From: a virus
Virus record (IMG/VR): IMGVR_UViG_3300003691_000034
Coordinates: 1 to 30,796 of that record
DNA length: 30,796 nucleotides
Reading direction: 5' to 3' (one strand)
Under the pieces are notes generated by a model. It worked only from the letters and a program-made list of their open reading frames with translations, searched no databases and had not been told where the DNA came from. Positions 7,130 through 16,924 of this stretch are shown in pieces (position 1 is the stretch's first letter; each line of letters starts with the position of its first letter). The position numbers and the translations under genes were made by a program.

Positions 7130-10100
7130 ATGAGCAATGCAATAGATTTAGTAGTAAGTAAAAAGGCTATAGAGGGTTTAAATCAATTAGAAGCAAAGCT
7201 TTTAGCTGCTCACAATAGTATAGTAAAGATAAATGCTTTAGGTGTTAAGTTTAACGGTGGTAAGCCAGTTAAAGGACTTCCTGAAACCATATCACTACAA
7301 GCTGAGTACAATAAATTAGTTAAGCAAACCGAGAGCGCAAACAATAAAGCAACTTTAGCACAGGCGGGATATAATAAAGCTATTTTAGAGGCTAGAAACA
7401 CAACCAATGAACTAAACAAACAAACAAGACTACAGATAAAATCCACGAGTGCATTAAGTGACGCATATACTAAGGTTGACGCAAAATTATCTTTGCTTAT
7501 TAAAGATTATAGGAATTTAGCTATAAGAAAAGAGCAAGGCGATAAGCTTACGAAGAGAGAGATTAAAAGAATGGATAAGTTAAGGGGTAAGATTCAGAAA
7601 TTGGATTCGGCTCTTAAACGAGTAGACGCTAGCACTGGTAGATTTGGTCGATCTGTAGCTAATTATCCTAAACAAATTAATCCTGCAATTTCATCTATAA
7701 GGGCTTTAGCTTCAGCAATGGGGTTAGTCGGCGGTGCGTTCTTATTTGTTCAAGTTATGCGTGACGCATTTAATAGGGTTCGTGAGTTCGATAAAGCAAT
7801 GCAGAACATATCGGGTATATTAAGAACTAATAGAAGTGAATTAAAAGACCTGGAGCAAGTTATTATAGAGGTTGCTGGAGCTAGTATAAAAACATCTAGA
7901 GAAGTTGCGGGATTAGCTGAGTCTTTAGTTACGTTAGGTAAATCTAAAGGGGAAATAAAGCAGTTATTAAAACCAGTTAACGACTTAGCAATTGGTTTAG
8001 AGACTACAGGAGAAGAGGCAGCAGAATTTCTAGTACAAACATTAAACGCTTTTGGTGCGGGTAGTGATGAAGCAGAAAAATACGCAGATACAATCGCCAC
8101 AATAAGGACTTCTACTACTTTAAATTTTCAAAAGATGCGGGATTCTTTCCAATTCTTAACTCCTATATCTAGAATATTAAACAAAGATTTAGCCTTTACA
8201 GGTGCTTTAATTGGCGTATTAGCAGATAATGGTGTTAGAGCGGAAAGGGCTGGTAGATTATTAGGTACGGCGCAACAAAAACTTGCTAAAGAGGGTAAAA
8301 CGTTGTTTTCTGCATTAAATGAAATAAACGAAGCCTTTGCTAGAGGTGTTAAAGAAGAAGAGTTATTAGCTCTAGCAAGTGATTTATTTGGTAAACAAGC
8401 AGCGGCTTTAGGTATTATATTAGCAAATAACACAAGTATAATAGAGAAAAACGCACAAGCTATACGAGATAATGGCGGTGCTTTAGATGATTTAGTTAGT
8501 GAGCAGTTAGAGTCTTTAGACGCTAAATTAAAGATATTAGATAGTACATGGGAAAAGTTTATACTGTCTATTGAAAAAGGTGACGGAGTTATATCTAGAG
8601 TGGTAAAAACGTTTATAGAATTAGCTACAGAAGCTTTTAATCTAGCTATACTTTTTAATAAGCTATCTACTACAACTTATAATGAGCATTTTATAGAAAA
8701 ATTTTACCAACAGACTTTGAGATTATTAGATGCTGAGAAACAAACAAATGAGGTTTTAGAGGCTAGTTTAGGTATTAATCAAAGAAAATTAGCGCAATTA
8801 AAAACAGCGGCTAAGTTTGATAATCTAACAGAGAAGCAATTAAAAGACAACAAGTTAGAGCAGTTACAGCAAATAGGAATAATAAAGGCTCTTAAAGAAA
8901 AAATAGTTACTCTAAAAGAATTAGAGCAGCTAGAAGGAGACGGCGCTAGCGGTGGCGGTGACGGCGATGTATCAAGGCAAAAAAATCTAAAAACAGTATT
9001 AGAATTAGAAAAAAAGATAGGTAAAGAAAAGACATTTAATATAGCGCAAACTGTATCAATGACTGATGCCATAAAAGAACAGATAACCGCAACAGAAAAT
9101 ATATTATCAAGGTTGCCTAAATGGTCAGAAGGATATACGCTTGTTAAAAATAAATTAGATCAACTAAAAGACTCTTTAGAGGGAATAAAAGTAGACAAAA
9201 TAATAAAAGATTTAGATAAATGGGCTGAGAAATACGAAGAGCAACAAAAACTAATTAGAGATACGCATAAGTTTTACGCAGACCAAAGAAGAGATATTGA
9301 AAGAGACTTGCAGAACACTATAAAAGACTTAGCTATAAGTGTTGTTGATTCTATATTTGAAGTTCAATTAAGAAGGTTTGATAGAGAATCTCAATTAGCA
9401 CAAGATACAGCAGAAAGAGATTTATTATTTGCAGGAGATAGCGCAGCGGCTCAAGAGAATATTCAAAATCAATTAGCAGACAGGGAAGAAGATATACAAC
9501 GGAGAAGAGAAGAAACGGAAAGAAAAGCGTTTTTGTTTCAACAAGCATTTAGGGCGGGTGAAGTTGCTATAGACACTATCCAGGCTGTAGCCGAATTAAA
9601 AGCACAAGCCGCTATACTTTTAGCAAATCCAGTTACAGCACCATTAGCAGGACTGGCATTAGGGCAAATACCTTTAGTTATAGCTACAGGAGCAATAGCT
9701 GGCGGTGCAATACTAGCACAATCATTACCAGCGTTTAAAGATGGTGTTCATGACTTCGCAGGAGGTTTAGCTATAGTTGGAGACGGTGGAGTTAATGAGG
9801 TTGTAGAAACACCAAACGGAACTTTCTTAACACCAAACAAAGATACTTTAGTTAATCTACCTAATAAATCAAATGTTTATAGTAATCAAGAAGAGTACTT
9901 TAGAGAGAAATTAAACCAAGTGTTATCTAATAACGGCATTCAAGGTATTAGAGATATTACAATACCTAAAGGGTTAACGAAGCAAGATTTAGACGACGTA
10001 ATGAGTAAGCAATTCAAGAAGATGCCAAAAGGTCAAGCGGTTGTTAATTTTGATAAGAAAGGTATTCATACTTATTGGGATGATGGTGTAACTAAAAAGA

Positions 10101-10144
10101 AGATGCTAAACGCTAGGGTTCGGGGTCTTGGAAGGAACGTATAA
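7130..10144 (+). CDS. Tail tape measure protein, TP901 family
   Basis: At 1004 residues this is the largest gene in the window. The N-terminal 180 residues are coiled coil (LRGKIQKLDSALKRVDASTG). The TP901 core spans about 210-480, with FDKAMQNISGILRTNRSELK, AGLAESLVTLGKSKGE and LADNGVRAERAGRLLGTAQQ. A second long coiled coil follows (about 530-790). Near 800-865 is a hydrophobic Ala/Leu-rich stretch (AILLANPVTAPLAGLALGQI), typical of the tape-measure segment thought to reach the host membrane. A Gly/Asp-rich linker lies near residue 600 (GDGASGGGDGD). It sets tail length and is ejected with DNA. Assignment is firm. Confidence 0.92.
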   Translation: MSNAIDLVVSKKAIEGLNQLEAKLLAAHNSIVKINALGVKFNGGKPVKGLPETISLQAEYNKLVKQTESANNKATLAQAGYNKAILEARNTTNELNKQTRLQIKSTSALSDAYTKVDAKLSLLIKDYRNLAIRKEQGDKLTKREIKRMDKLRGKIQKLDSALKRVDASTGRFGRSVANYPKQINPAISSIRALASAMGLVGGAFLFVQVMRDAFNRVREFDKAMQNISGILRTNRSELKDLEQVIIEVAGASIKTSREVAGLAESLVTLGKSKGEIKQLLKPVNDLAIGLETTGEEAAEFLVQTLNAFGAGSDEAEKYADTIATIRTSTTLNFQKMRDSFQFLTPISRILNKDLAFTGALIGVLADNGVRAERAGRLLGTAQQKLAKEGKTLFSALNEINEAFARGVKEEELLALASDLFGKQAAALGIILANNTSIIEKNAQAIRDNGGALDDLVSEQLESLDAKLKILDSTWEKFILSIEKGDGVISRVVKTFIELATEAFNLAILFNKLSTTTYNEHFIEKFYQQTLRLLDAEKQTNEVLEASLGINQRKLAQLKTAAKFDNLTEKQLKDNKLEQLQQIGIIKALKEKIVTLKELEQLEGDGASGGGDGDVSRQKNLKTVLELEKKIGKEKTFNIAQTVSMTDAIKEQITATENILSRLPKWSEGYTLVKNKLDQLKDSLEGIKVDKIIKDLDKWAEKYEEQQKLIRDTHKFYADQRRDIERDLQNTIKDLAISVVDSIFEVQLRRFDRESQLAQDTAERDLLFAGDSAAAQENIQNQLADREEDIQRRREETERKAFLFQQAFRAGEVAIDTIQAVAELKAQAAILLANPVTAPLAGLALGQIPLVIATGAIAGGAILAQSLPAFKDGVHDFAGGLAIVGDGGVNEVVETPNGTFLTPNKDTLVNLPNKSNVYSNQEEYFREKLNQVLSNNGIQGIRDITIPKGLTKQDLDDVMSKQFKKMPKGQAVVNFDKKGIHTYWDDGVTKKKMLNARVRGLGRNV

Positions 10145-10157
10145 AATATATAAATAA

Positions 10158-12827
10158 ATGGGTGTTTTACAATATAAATTTAAACTTAATTTTATTAACG
10201 TCGATGACTTCGCGGAGATTGACACAACCGAGACAGTACAATTTGATGGTGCGAGTTTTATTTTAGAGCAAGAAGCGGAGAGATACGGTAGAGATGTGTT
10301 TTACCTTAATGATAAGATAGATTTGTTTTTTTATAATGGTGTTTATGACTTAGCAGAAAACCCTTTACAATTACCAAACGGAACTATAATAAATCATTTA
10401 ACGCAAGGTTTTGACCATTTATACGAGGCTATAAAGCAAAAAGGATATGAATTAGAGTGTGAATTTGTTATTTACAATGATACAACTCAATTTGCTTTCG
10501 GTGTATTAGATATACAGAACTTTGAAACAGATGATTTTTCATTTATCAAGTGCAAGGTTTTACAATCAACTCAAAAACAGATTATAAAAAGGAGGGCTGA
10601 TTTTGTTGTTGATATGTTTAGCGATAAAGATGCAGACGAAAACCCAATAGACCCAATACAAACATCTAATATACTATTACAGGCTAAACCATTAGTGCAA
10701 AACAGCAAATGGACAGCACCTAATTATAGTTATGAAAGTCAGTTTTTCGGCAGTCAAGCAAGCGCACAATTTCCTATATTCAGAAATATTATAGATAGTG
10801 AAATACAAGATACATTAACGTCTTTTTTTGATGTAATAGACGCGCCTACTGGAACAGATACAGCTTTCTTTGAGGGAGCTAGAGAAGATTTAAGATTTAT
10901 AGTAGCTAGAAACGATTTAAGTAATATAACACTAAATATAAAAGACCTATCCTTAACATGTCCTTTCTTTGGCTCTCAAGTAGTAACCAAGAGGCTTAGT
11001 GTGGTTTATGGTACTGGTTTTGCGGTTGGTGAATTTGAATTTATAGACCTTTTCAATAGTTCAGATGATATAATATCTATAAGCTCACAGGATTACGAAA
11101 TAAACATTCCTTTTGTGCCTAACGGTGGATATATAACGTTATTGTTTAGTATTTTCGATACACAGACCTTACCAACTGTCACGCCATCTAGTTCAGGCAG
11201 TTTTAATGTTACAGGTGGAGAAATGACCATAGATGTAACCGCTACAGCTATAGACACCGTAATAAAAGGCGCAAGGTATATCGATGTAATAAAACAAACG
11301 GTTAAATCAATTAGCGGTTTAGGCGTAGAGTCTCATGATATCGGTGTAGGTGGTCAGTTTTACGATCAATTCGTATTTACAGGTAACTTAATAAAAGGGC
11401 GTGATGATGTCGCTTTCCCTGTTAAGTTCAAAGACATAATACAAAGCATAAAAGAGGTTAACCAAGGCTATCAAATACTTAACGATAAAGTTTATATAGG
11501 GGGGTTTAATGATTTCTACGCAAATAATGAAATTGCGGTTTTACCTTTGTATCCTGATGAAAGTTATATTCGTAGATTTAATAGTAGATTCGCTATTAAT
11601 TTGCTTGAGTACGAATATGATACTTTTGAGCAAGATAGAGACGAAGAAAATACAAGCGATAGTGTTCATACAGAAACACAATGGAGCATACAGAATAGAC
11701 AGGTAGAGAATAAGAAAGTAATAAAGAATAAACAAATACGAGATTACAATAAGATTGAAACTTCTCGTAAAGAGGCTATAAAAACAACAACGACAACAAG
11801 CTCAGATGATAAGCTATTCTTGCTTGATGTAATTAGTTTAGCACCTAGTGTAAGAGGTGGATTTACCTACCCTTTAACTCATAATATAGACGGTGACGGA
11901 AACGTACAGTTATTAAATGATAATTTCTTTAGCTGGTCTGTGTTAGGTTTTGGTTTAGGTTCTGAATTTAATATACTATCAATTGATAACGACGGTAGTT
12001 ACACGGTATTAGAGATAACGGATAATATAATAACATTAACACCAGTTGCGCCAGCGACACAATCATTTACTGGTGAATCTCTAACGGTAATCGATTTCCC
12101 ATACACAAACGTTCAATATACAAATAGAACTAATGAGGGGTTTGATTTAGTCGAGGGAATTATAAGCCCTGATAGGTCGAGTAATCTAAATTACACACCA
12201 AAAAGAAACATAAAACATTGGGAAAGATATTTAGCTAACTGTGTGTTATATACTAATGAGATACTAACTAATAGATACTACAAAAATAATCAATTTACAG
12301 AAGACGGATTAACCACCAGAAAGCAAGGAGAAACCGAAGATTTAAACGAGAAAGCAGATTTAACACTAGACAACCCTATTTTAAGCCCTTTTGAGTATGA
12401 TTTAAATCTTGTAGTTGATTTTGATACAATGGTTAGTATTCTTAACTCTTTAGACACTATAAACGAAGATAATAGTATAGGTGGTTTTATTAGGTGTTTT
12501 GATCCAGACAAGAAGATATTAAAAGTATATCCTAAGAAATTAGACTACGAACCTTCAACAGAAACGTTAACAATAACGGCGGAAGAGAGGTTTAGTAGTG
12601 ATGTTATACAGATATATACAAGTGGTAATAACGTGATTATAGATGATGTTCCTTACGATAATGTTGTAACAAATTTTAATTGGTTTGAGATAAACGCACA
12701 GTATTTAGTTATTTTTGATAGTAACAATATACCAATTATAAATCCAACTAGGTATGACAAAGTAAGCGTCAACGATGTGATTTATAATAACGAGGTCGAT
12801 TTGTCACAAGCTTTAATAGATTTATGA
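10158..12827 (+). CDS. Distal tail or baseplate hub protein
   Basis: This 889-residue, largely beta protein begins MGVLQYKFKLNFINVDDFAE and lies immediately after the tape measure, where distal tail, tail-associated lysin or hub proteins are encoded. Segments include YGRDVFYLNDKIDLFFYNGV, a middle part with DVIKQTVKSISGLGVESHDI and YQILNDKVYIGGFNDFYANN, and a C-terminal part with FIRCFDPDKKILKVYPKKL. No lysozyme or peptidase motif is visible. A baseplate structural role is inferred from size and position. The stop and next start overlap (ATGA at 12824). Confidence 0.55.
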   Translation: MGVLQYKFKLNFINVDDFAEIDTTETVQFDGASFILEQEAERYGRDVFYLNDKIDLFFYNGVYDLAENPLQLPNGTIINHLTQGFDHLYEAIKQKGYELECEFVIYNDTTQFAFGVLDIQNFETDDFSFIKCKVLQSTQKQIIKRRADFVVDMFSDKDADENPIDPIQTSNILLQAKPLVQNSKWTAPNYSYESQFFGSQASAQFPIFRNIIDSEIQDTLTSFFDVIDAPTGTDTAFFEGAREDLRFIVARNDLSNITLNIKDLSLTCPFFGSQVVTKRLSVVYGTGFAVGEFEFIDLFNSSDDIISISSQDYEINIPFVPNGGYITLLFSIFDTQTLPTVTPSSSGSFNVTGGEMTIDVTATAIDTVIKGARYIDVIKQTVKSISGLGVESHDIGVGGQFYDQFVFTGNLIKGRDDVAFPVKFKDIIQSIKEVNQGYQILNDKVYIGGFNDFYANNEIAVLPLYPDESYIRRFNSRFAINLLEYEYDTFEQDRDEENTSDSVHTETQWSIQNRQVENKKVIKNKQIRDYNKIETSRKEAIKTTTTTSSDDKLFLLDVISLAPSVRGGFTYPLTHNIDGDGNVQLLNDNFFSWSVLGFGLGSEFNILSIDNDGSYTVLEITDNIITLTPVAPATQSFTGESLTVIDFPYTNVQYTNRTNEGFDLVEGIISPDRSSNLNYTPKRNIKHWERYLANCVLYTNEILTNRYYKNNQFTEDGLTTRKQGETEDLNEKADLTLDNPILSPFEYDLNLVVDFDTMVSILNSLDTINEDNSIGGFIRCFDPDKKILKVYPKKLDYEPSTETLTITAEERFSSDVIQIYTSGNNVIIDDVPYDNVVTNFNWFEINAQYLVIFDSNNIPIINPTRYDKVSVNDVIYNNEVDLSQALIDL

Positions 12828-14047
12828 TTGATTTTAGTTTTATAAGATTTAAAGATAATTTAGCAGATGCGCTAAATGTAGGTAATAGCCCTATAGCATC
12901 GGTTGTTTATTACGACGCTATACATTTAAGTCCTAATGAATCTTATTTACAGATAACAAATGTAGAGGGCGGCATATCGTTACAAAATGATTTTACTGCT
13001 TTATTAGTGGATTGCAACGGAAACACGTTAGAAGATGTTACAGACCACATATATACTGAAGAGATAACTGGAGTAGATGGAAACACACAGTTAAAAGTAG
13101 AAATAGTAAATATTGGTACTGATTATTATAACAGACCAATATTATTAAAGTTCTTTGACGATTTTGTAGAGTATTATAGTAATCCATTCATATTGACGGA
13201 TGAGTTCTTAGAGTTAAGTACTTATTTTCAATATAAGAATTACAATGATTTTAGAGGTATTTCATATTCTAATGCAGATGTTTACCAGTCTATAAGGCTA
13301 AATAGTTACTTTTTAATATCGAGAGATATATCAGAAATTAGCGACTATTACCAAATAAGCAGAGAGGCAACGATAAGCGCAAGAGTATTATATAAAAGCT
13401 TTGAAGATTATAAATTTGATTATATAGACCGTTTTGTTTACGACAGATTAAACGTTGTTTTACAGCACGAGATTATTTATGTAGATGGTGTTAGAATTAC
13501 TAATAAAACTAATTTTGAATCTGGTGATTTAATCGATAAGACTAATTTATTTGAAACAACATTTAGTGTTACTAAGAATTATGCGGATAGTCTAAGTTAT
13601 TCTTTTCAAGTATTTGATAGTTTTAATATAATAGATTTTTCGCCTAGTGGATTAAATACCTTATGTGATCTTGACGTTAGTTTGGTAGTTACATTTAACC
13701 ATGATGTACAATTAGAAACTGGATTTATAACTATTTATGATGCTAGTGATGATTCTGTAGTTAAGCAGTTTACTGAAGCAGACATGATTGCTAGTACTAA
13801 TACTATATCTATTCCAAATTTAGATACATATATTACTGAAACAGGTAATTATTATGTATTAATGAGTTCGGGCTTAGTTACGTTTATAGGAATACCTAAC
13901 GAAGCTATAATAGACCCTAACGAGTGGACTATAATTATAGGTTTAGGAGAATATGAAGAAAGCGAGTATAATAATGATGAATATAATGTAGGATGCGTAG
14001 TCGTTGCAAATGTGTTTAACGACAAATTTAATGATAAATTTAATTAA
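12824..14047 (+). CDS. Tail protein with SbsA/Big_5-like Ig domain
   Basis: The 407-residue product is beta-rich. Its last third (about 285-375: LCDLDVSLVVTFNHDVQLET, later GNYYVLMSSGLVTFIGI) fits the SbsA/Big_5-type Ig-like domain, often used as a spacer or sugar-contact module in surface and tail proteins. The N-terminal region (VVYYDAIHLSPNESYLQITN) is unassigned. The very end carries a small internal duplication, NDKFNDKFN, from a 12-base tandem repeat around 14020-14043. It is coupled to the baseplate gene by ATGA. Likely a baseplate-peripheral or adhesin-carrying protein (inference). Confidence 0.5.
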   Translation: MIDFSFIRFKDNLADALNVGNSPIASVVYYDAIHLSPNESYLQITNVEGGISLQNDFTALLVDCNGNTLEDVTDHIYTEEITGVDGNTQLKVEIVNIGTDYYNRPILLKFFDDFVEYYSNPFILTDEFLELSTYFQYKNYNDFRGISYSNADVYQSIRLNSYFLISRDISEISDYYQISREATISARVLYKSFEDYKFDYIDRFVYDRLNVVLQHEIIYVDGVRITNKTNFESGDLIDKTNLFETTFSVTKNYADSLSYSFQVFDSFNIIDFSPSGLNTLCDLDVSLVVTFNHDVQLETGFITIYDASDDSVVKQFTEADMIASTNTISIPNLDTYITETGNYYVLMSSGLVTFIGIPNEAIIDPNEWTIIIGLGEYEESEYNNDEYNVGCVVVANVFNDKFNDKFN

Positions 14048-14050
14048 GAA

Positions 14051-14503
14051 ATGGCAACAGTACAAGAGTTAAAAGACCAGATAGATGTTGAGATTACAGA
14101 TGTAACCGCAACTAATGGTGTAACGCAAATAAATGTAGGTAATCGATTAAAACAGATTATGGACGTTTTAAAGCCTTACAAAGAAATAACTTTCGATATG
14201 TCGATAAGCGGGTCAACTGTTACACCTACTTATATAATTAATGATTTTGCGTCAGAAACTATAACGCTATCTATACCTAGTACAGGTCTTTTAAGAGTGG
14301 AGGTAACAAGTAGTGTTTTACAGGCGGGTAAAGTTTATTTAGCAACACAAACGATGAATAATGCGGGTACACCTTATTTTTTAGTGCCTGATTACGGTTT
14401 GCTGCCTGTGTTTTTTGATATAAGTATGAAACGATACGATAACGATATGAGTAGTACGCCTAGTGTATCTAATCAACGTGTAGAAATTAGAATATATAAT
14501 TAA
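14051..14503 (+). CDS. Small tail adhesion protein, helical N-terminus plus beta domain
   Basis: A 150-residue protein. Residues 1-42 (ATVQELKDQIDVEITDVTAT, later NRLKQIMDVLKPY) form helices that could trimerise or dock to the baseplate. The remainder is a beta domain with repeated Ser/Thr-rich strands (TLSIPSTGLLRVEVTSSVLQ). It starts three bases after the previous gene and belongs to a run of similar small, beta-rich genes upstream of the spike. Family unknown; a baseplate accessory or short fibre role is inferred from context only. Confidence 0.5.
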   Translation: MATVQELKDQIDVEITDVTATNGVTQINVGNRLKQIMDVLKPYKEITFDMSISGSTVTPTYIINDFASETITLSIPSTGLLRVEVTSSVLQAGKVYLATQTMNNAGTPYFLVPDYGLLPVFFDISMKRYDNDMSSTPSVSNQRVEIRIYN

Positions 14504-14508
14504 TAATC

Positions 14509-14991
14509 ATGAGTCAAAAGTCAGAGATAATAGCATATATAAAAACACTTTTAACGCTAAACCCTAGCAAAACATCTAGGACAGATCACGAAGAGTATAT
14601 TTTCAATGGCGATGACCAGTTATTAGACAACTTATATGCTTTGTCTACATTTGAATCGCAGTTAACGATTAGCGGAATAACAATATCAAACGGAAACTTT
14701 GGGTATAATGTTTACATAACTAAGACAGGCGGCAAAGTACTATTGTCAGGTAATTTTACAATTGTTTCAGTATCAAATTTACCAGCACAATCTATAATAT
14801 TTAGCATAGACGGTTCAAACACGGAATACATAGAGCAAGGTTCTGTAGGTGGGTTTCATGGAATAGCATATAATACAATAACAGGAGAATCTACAGGTAT
14901 AAGCTTATCTAGTAACGATTTTAAAGTTCGTTCTGCGGTTGCGTCTGGTGAGATATATAACTTTTCATTAGAATATATAACAGAAAACTAA
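14509..14991 (+). CDS. Small tail adhesion protein, second of the pair
   Basis: The 160-residue protein has the same layout as its left neighbour: a short helical head (SEIIAYIKTLLTLNPSKTSR, then GDDQLLDNLYAL), followed by a beta-rich body (NGNFGYNVYITKTGGKVLLS). The body ends in NFSLEYITEN. The heads of both proteins look like variants of one docking element, the bodies unrelated. It is probably a tail-tip component. No enzymatic motif is seen and the family is not recognised. Confidence 0.5.
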   Translation: MSQKSEIIAYIKTLLTLNPSKTSRTDHEEYIFNGDDQLLDNLYALSTFESQLTISGITISNGNFGYNVYITKTGGKVLLSGNFTIVSVSNLPAQSIIFSIDGSNTEYIEQGSVGGFHGIAYNTITGESTGISLSSNDFKVRSAVASGEIYNFSLEYITEN

Positions 14992-14992
14992 A

Positions 14993-16054
14993 ATGGGATT
15001 AGACATAAATAGAGCAGGGATAAACTATAGAGACAATTTAATAGACCCTTTATTATCTTTTAACACGTCTCAAACATGGACGGTATCAAGTGGTACGGGT
15101 TCGGCAGGATTAGATAACAACACTTTATACGAAGGTGATAGCAGCCTTAAAATAATAAACACAGACCCTACAAACGATCTTGTGGTAACAAATAGTGTTC
15201 AATCTAGTGTTATTCCTTATGATGGTGACTTTAGGTTATCATTTTACATGCGTAAAGATGAGCCTTTAGAGTTTATGACTTTAGAGGTTGTGACGTTTCA
15301 AAACGCTTCACCATTTAACACGCAAACTTTTGTCTTAGATACTGATGCGGGCGGGAATGATATAGATGGAATATTTCAAAGATTTGCAGCAGATGTGGAC
15401 TATAATTTTACTAAAGGTGATGATATTACATTTACTTTTAATCTAAAAGGCAAAGCAGGAACTTTATTGCTAAACACTACTGTATGGGTTGACGCTATGC
15501 AATTAGAGGCTGTAACAACAAATAATAAGTTTCCTAGCGAATTTAAACTACCTAGAAAAACATTAGTAGGAGCTCAATTATTCGGTGTTTACAATTATAA
15601 TGATGATGTAACAGCAACTACTCCAATAAATTTAATAAACGGTTCTTGGGTTCATGTGACAAATGATGGAATAGGAACGAATACTTTTTTAGGTGGAGCT
15701 TTTAGTGATATAACACCTTATAATATTGTTACTGGTAATTTTGAATTTGCGGAATTAGAGCTTTTTGATTCTATAGATATAAGATTAGATACAATAATAA
15801 CAACTAGTTCTGCAAATGAATTTGTAGAGGCTAGAATAATGCTTAGTTTAGGTAGTTTAGATATACCTTTAACATTTGTTTCAGAGACATTTAAGTCTGC
15901 TGGTACATATCCTTTATTTGGTTCTATAAAAGTAGTTCTATACACCGAACTAGTTAGGGCTGTAGATGCTAGAATAGAGTGCTTAACAGATGGCGGTTCT
16001 AGTACGCTAGAGGTTAACGGTTGGTCAATGCAAGTTAATAAGCGTGTTATATGA
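14993..16054 (+). CDS. Tail protein with carbohydrate-binding-like jelly roll
   Basis: This 353-residue protein has, after a short head (MGLDINRAGINYRDNLIDPL), a region of about 25-170 that looks like a CBM4/9-type beta sandwich: a Trp-containing strand (NTSQTWTVSSGTG), LYEGDSSLKIINTDP, LSFYMRKDEP and the closing strand TVWVDAMQLEA, a pattern common in such modules. The C-terminal half is a second beta domain of unknown type. In a tail operon this suggests glycan or exopolysaccharide recognition. Domain recognition is by pattern only. The stop overlaps the next ATG (ATGA at 16051). Confidence 0.5.
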   Translation: MGLDINRAGINYRDNLIDPLLSFNTSQTWTVSSGTGSAGLDNNTLYEGDSSLKIINTDPTNDLVVTNSVQSSVIPYDGDFRLSFYMRKDEPLEFMTLEVVTFQNASPFNTQTFVLDTDAGGNDIDGIFQRFAADVDYNFTKGDDITFTFNLKGKAGTLLLNTTVWVDAMQLEAVTTNNKFPSEFKLPRKTLVGAQLFGVYNYNDDVTATTPINLINGSWVHVTNDGIGTNTFLGGAFSDITPYNIVTGNFEFAELELFDSIDIRLDTIITTSSANEFVEARIMLSLGSLDIPLTFVSETFKSAGTYPLFGSIKVVLYTELVRAVDARIECLTDGGSSTLEVNGWSMQVNKRVI

Positions 16055-16434
16055 TTTTAACAATAAGAAAAAAAGGTAACAAGAATTTCTTTCATTTCTC
16101 AGGCGGATTTGAATATGCAGCTAGTGACCTAGTTATATTTAACGATACCGATAATAGAGTTAAGTTAAGAACTGTAAGCGGTCGCATTATATTTGAGCGT
16201 GACGGTTGGTTAGTTACTGATGTTAGGATATATGACGACACGCAAGGCGGTTCAGAAGAAAGTTTTTCAACTTTTGAATTATTAGCAAATAGATTAATAA
16301 CGCTTGGTTATCCTGCTTATTATGAAGATAGTACTGGTGTGGCTGATTGGGGTAATATAGGCGGTGTTATAACTAATCAAATAGATTTAATAGATTACAT
16401 TAATACACAGCCAATAAACGGAGGTACACCATGA
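16051..16434 (+). CDS. Small tail-region protein ending in INGGTP
   Basis: A 127-residue protein of unknown family, beginning MILTIRKKGNKNFFHFSGGF and with a FELLANRLITLGYPAYYED segment. It overlaps both neighbours by ATGA, so its place in the coupled tail operon is well supported. The last six residues, INGGTP, recur exactly at the end of the small protein at 16778-16915, and the DNA encoding them includes a GGAGG just before the next ATG. The role is unknown; a small tail-tip or fibre-attachment factor is a contextual guess. Confidence 0.5.
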   Translation: MILTIRKKGNKNFFHFSGGFEYAASDLVIFNDTDNRVKLRTVSGRIIFERDGWLVTDVRIYDDTQGGSEESFSTFELLANRLITLGYPAYYEDSTGVADWGNIGGVITNQIDLIDYINTQPINGGTP

Positions 16435-16781
16435 TACAAACCTTACATATACCAGCGCAATTAGGAAGGATTTGTCCTTATATAAAGCAAGGCGACACTA
16501 TAAAGCAGCTTGAGTTTTCTTTTGCTGCTACAGATGATATTGATTTAACAGGCTCAACTATTAAGATGCAACTTTATCAAGGTAGCTCAAAGGTTTTTGA
16601 TGTATCTAACGGAAACGGAATAACAATAGTTGATAGTAAGTCTTTCAATATAGATCAGGTAGATGAAAATGATTTCCCACATGGAGAGTTAAAAGGGGAT
16701 TTAGAGATAAAATTAAGTAACGGTGATATACTAACGTATTTCAATGTTATTTATACAATATTAGAACAGTACACAAGATGA
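16431..16781 (+). CDS. BppU-like N-terminal domain protein, possible baseplate or fibre connector
   Basis: The 116-residue sequence follows a pattern known from the N-terminal domain of upper baseplate proteins (BppU/DUF2479): KQLEFSFAATDDIDLTGSTI, then a conserved VSNGNGITIVDSKSFNI strand pair, and a closing strand GDILTYFNVIYTILEQYTR. Such domains connect receptor-binding modules to the baseplate. Here it stands alone, with no fused binding module. It overlaps both neighbours by ATGA. A GGAGG precedes its start by a suitable distance, unusual in this window. Family match is by eye. Confidence 0.5.
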   Translation: MIQTLHIPAQLGRICPYIKQGDTIKQLEFSFAATDDIDLTGSTIKMQLYQGSSKVFDVSNGNGITIVDSKSFNIDQVDENDFPHGELKGDLEIKLSNGDILTYFNVIYTILEQYTR

Positions 16782-16915
16782 CACTAACTGTAACACAAAA
16801 CGTAACTAAGTTAAACCTATCATTGGTTTATGATGGTATTTCAGTAGAATTAAAACCTGTTATAGTAATGGGTGGTTCTTGTGATTGCGATGTAATAAAT
16901 GGAGGAACGCCTTAA
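16778..16915 (+). CDS. 45-residue protein ending in INGGTP
   Basis: A short frame starts at the ATG that overlaps the upstream stop (ATGA at 16778-16781) and ends ten bases before the tail spike start. It begins MTLTVTQNVTKLNLSLVYDG and contains a Cys-Asp-Cys-Asp motif (GSCDCDVINGGTP). The same last six residues end the protein at 16051-16434. The coupling and shared tail support a real gene. Function unknown. Confidence 0.5.
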   Translation: MTLTVTQNVTKLNLSLVYDGISVELKPVIVMGGSCDCDVINGGTP

Positions 16916-16924
16916 AATAAAATT

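Noticed and set aside
7750-8433. Two minus-strand frames opposite the tape measure
   Set aside because: Both are shadows of the TP901 core, whose forward translation is clearly conserved.
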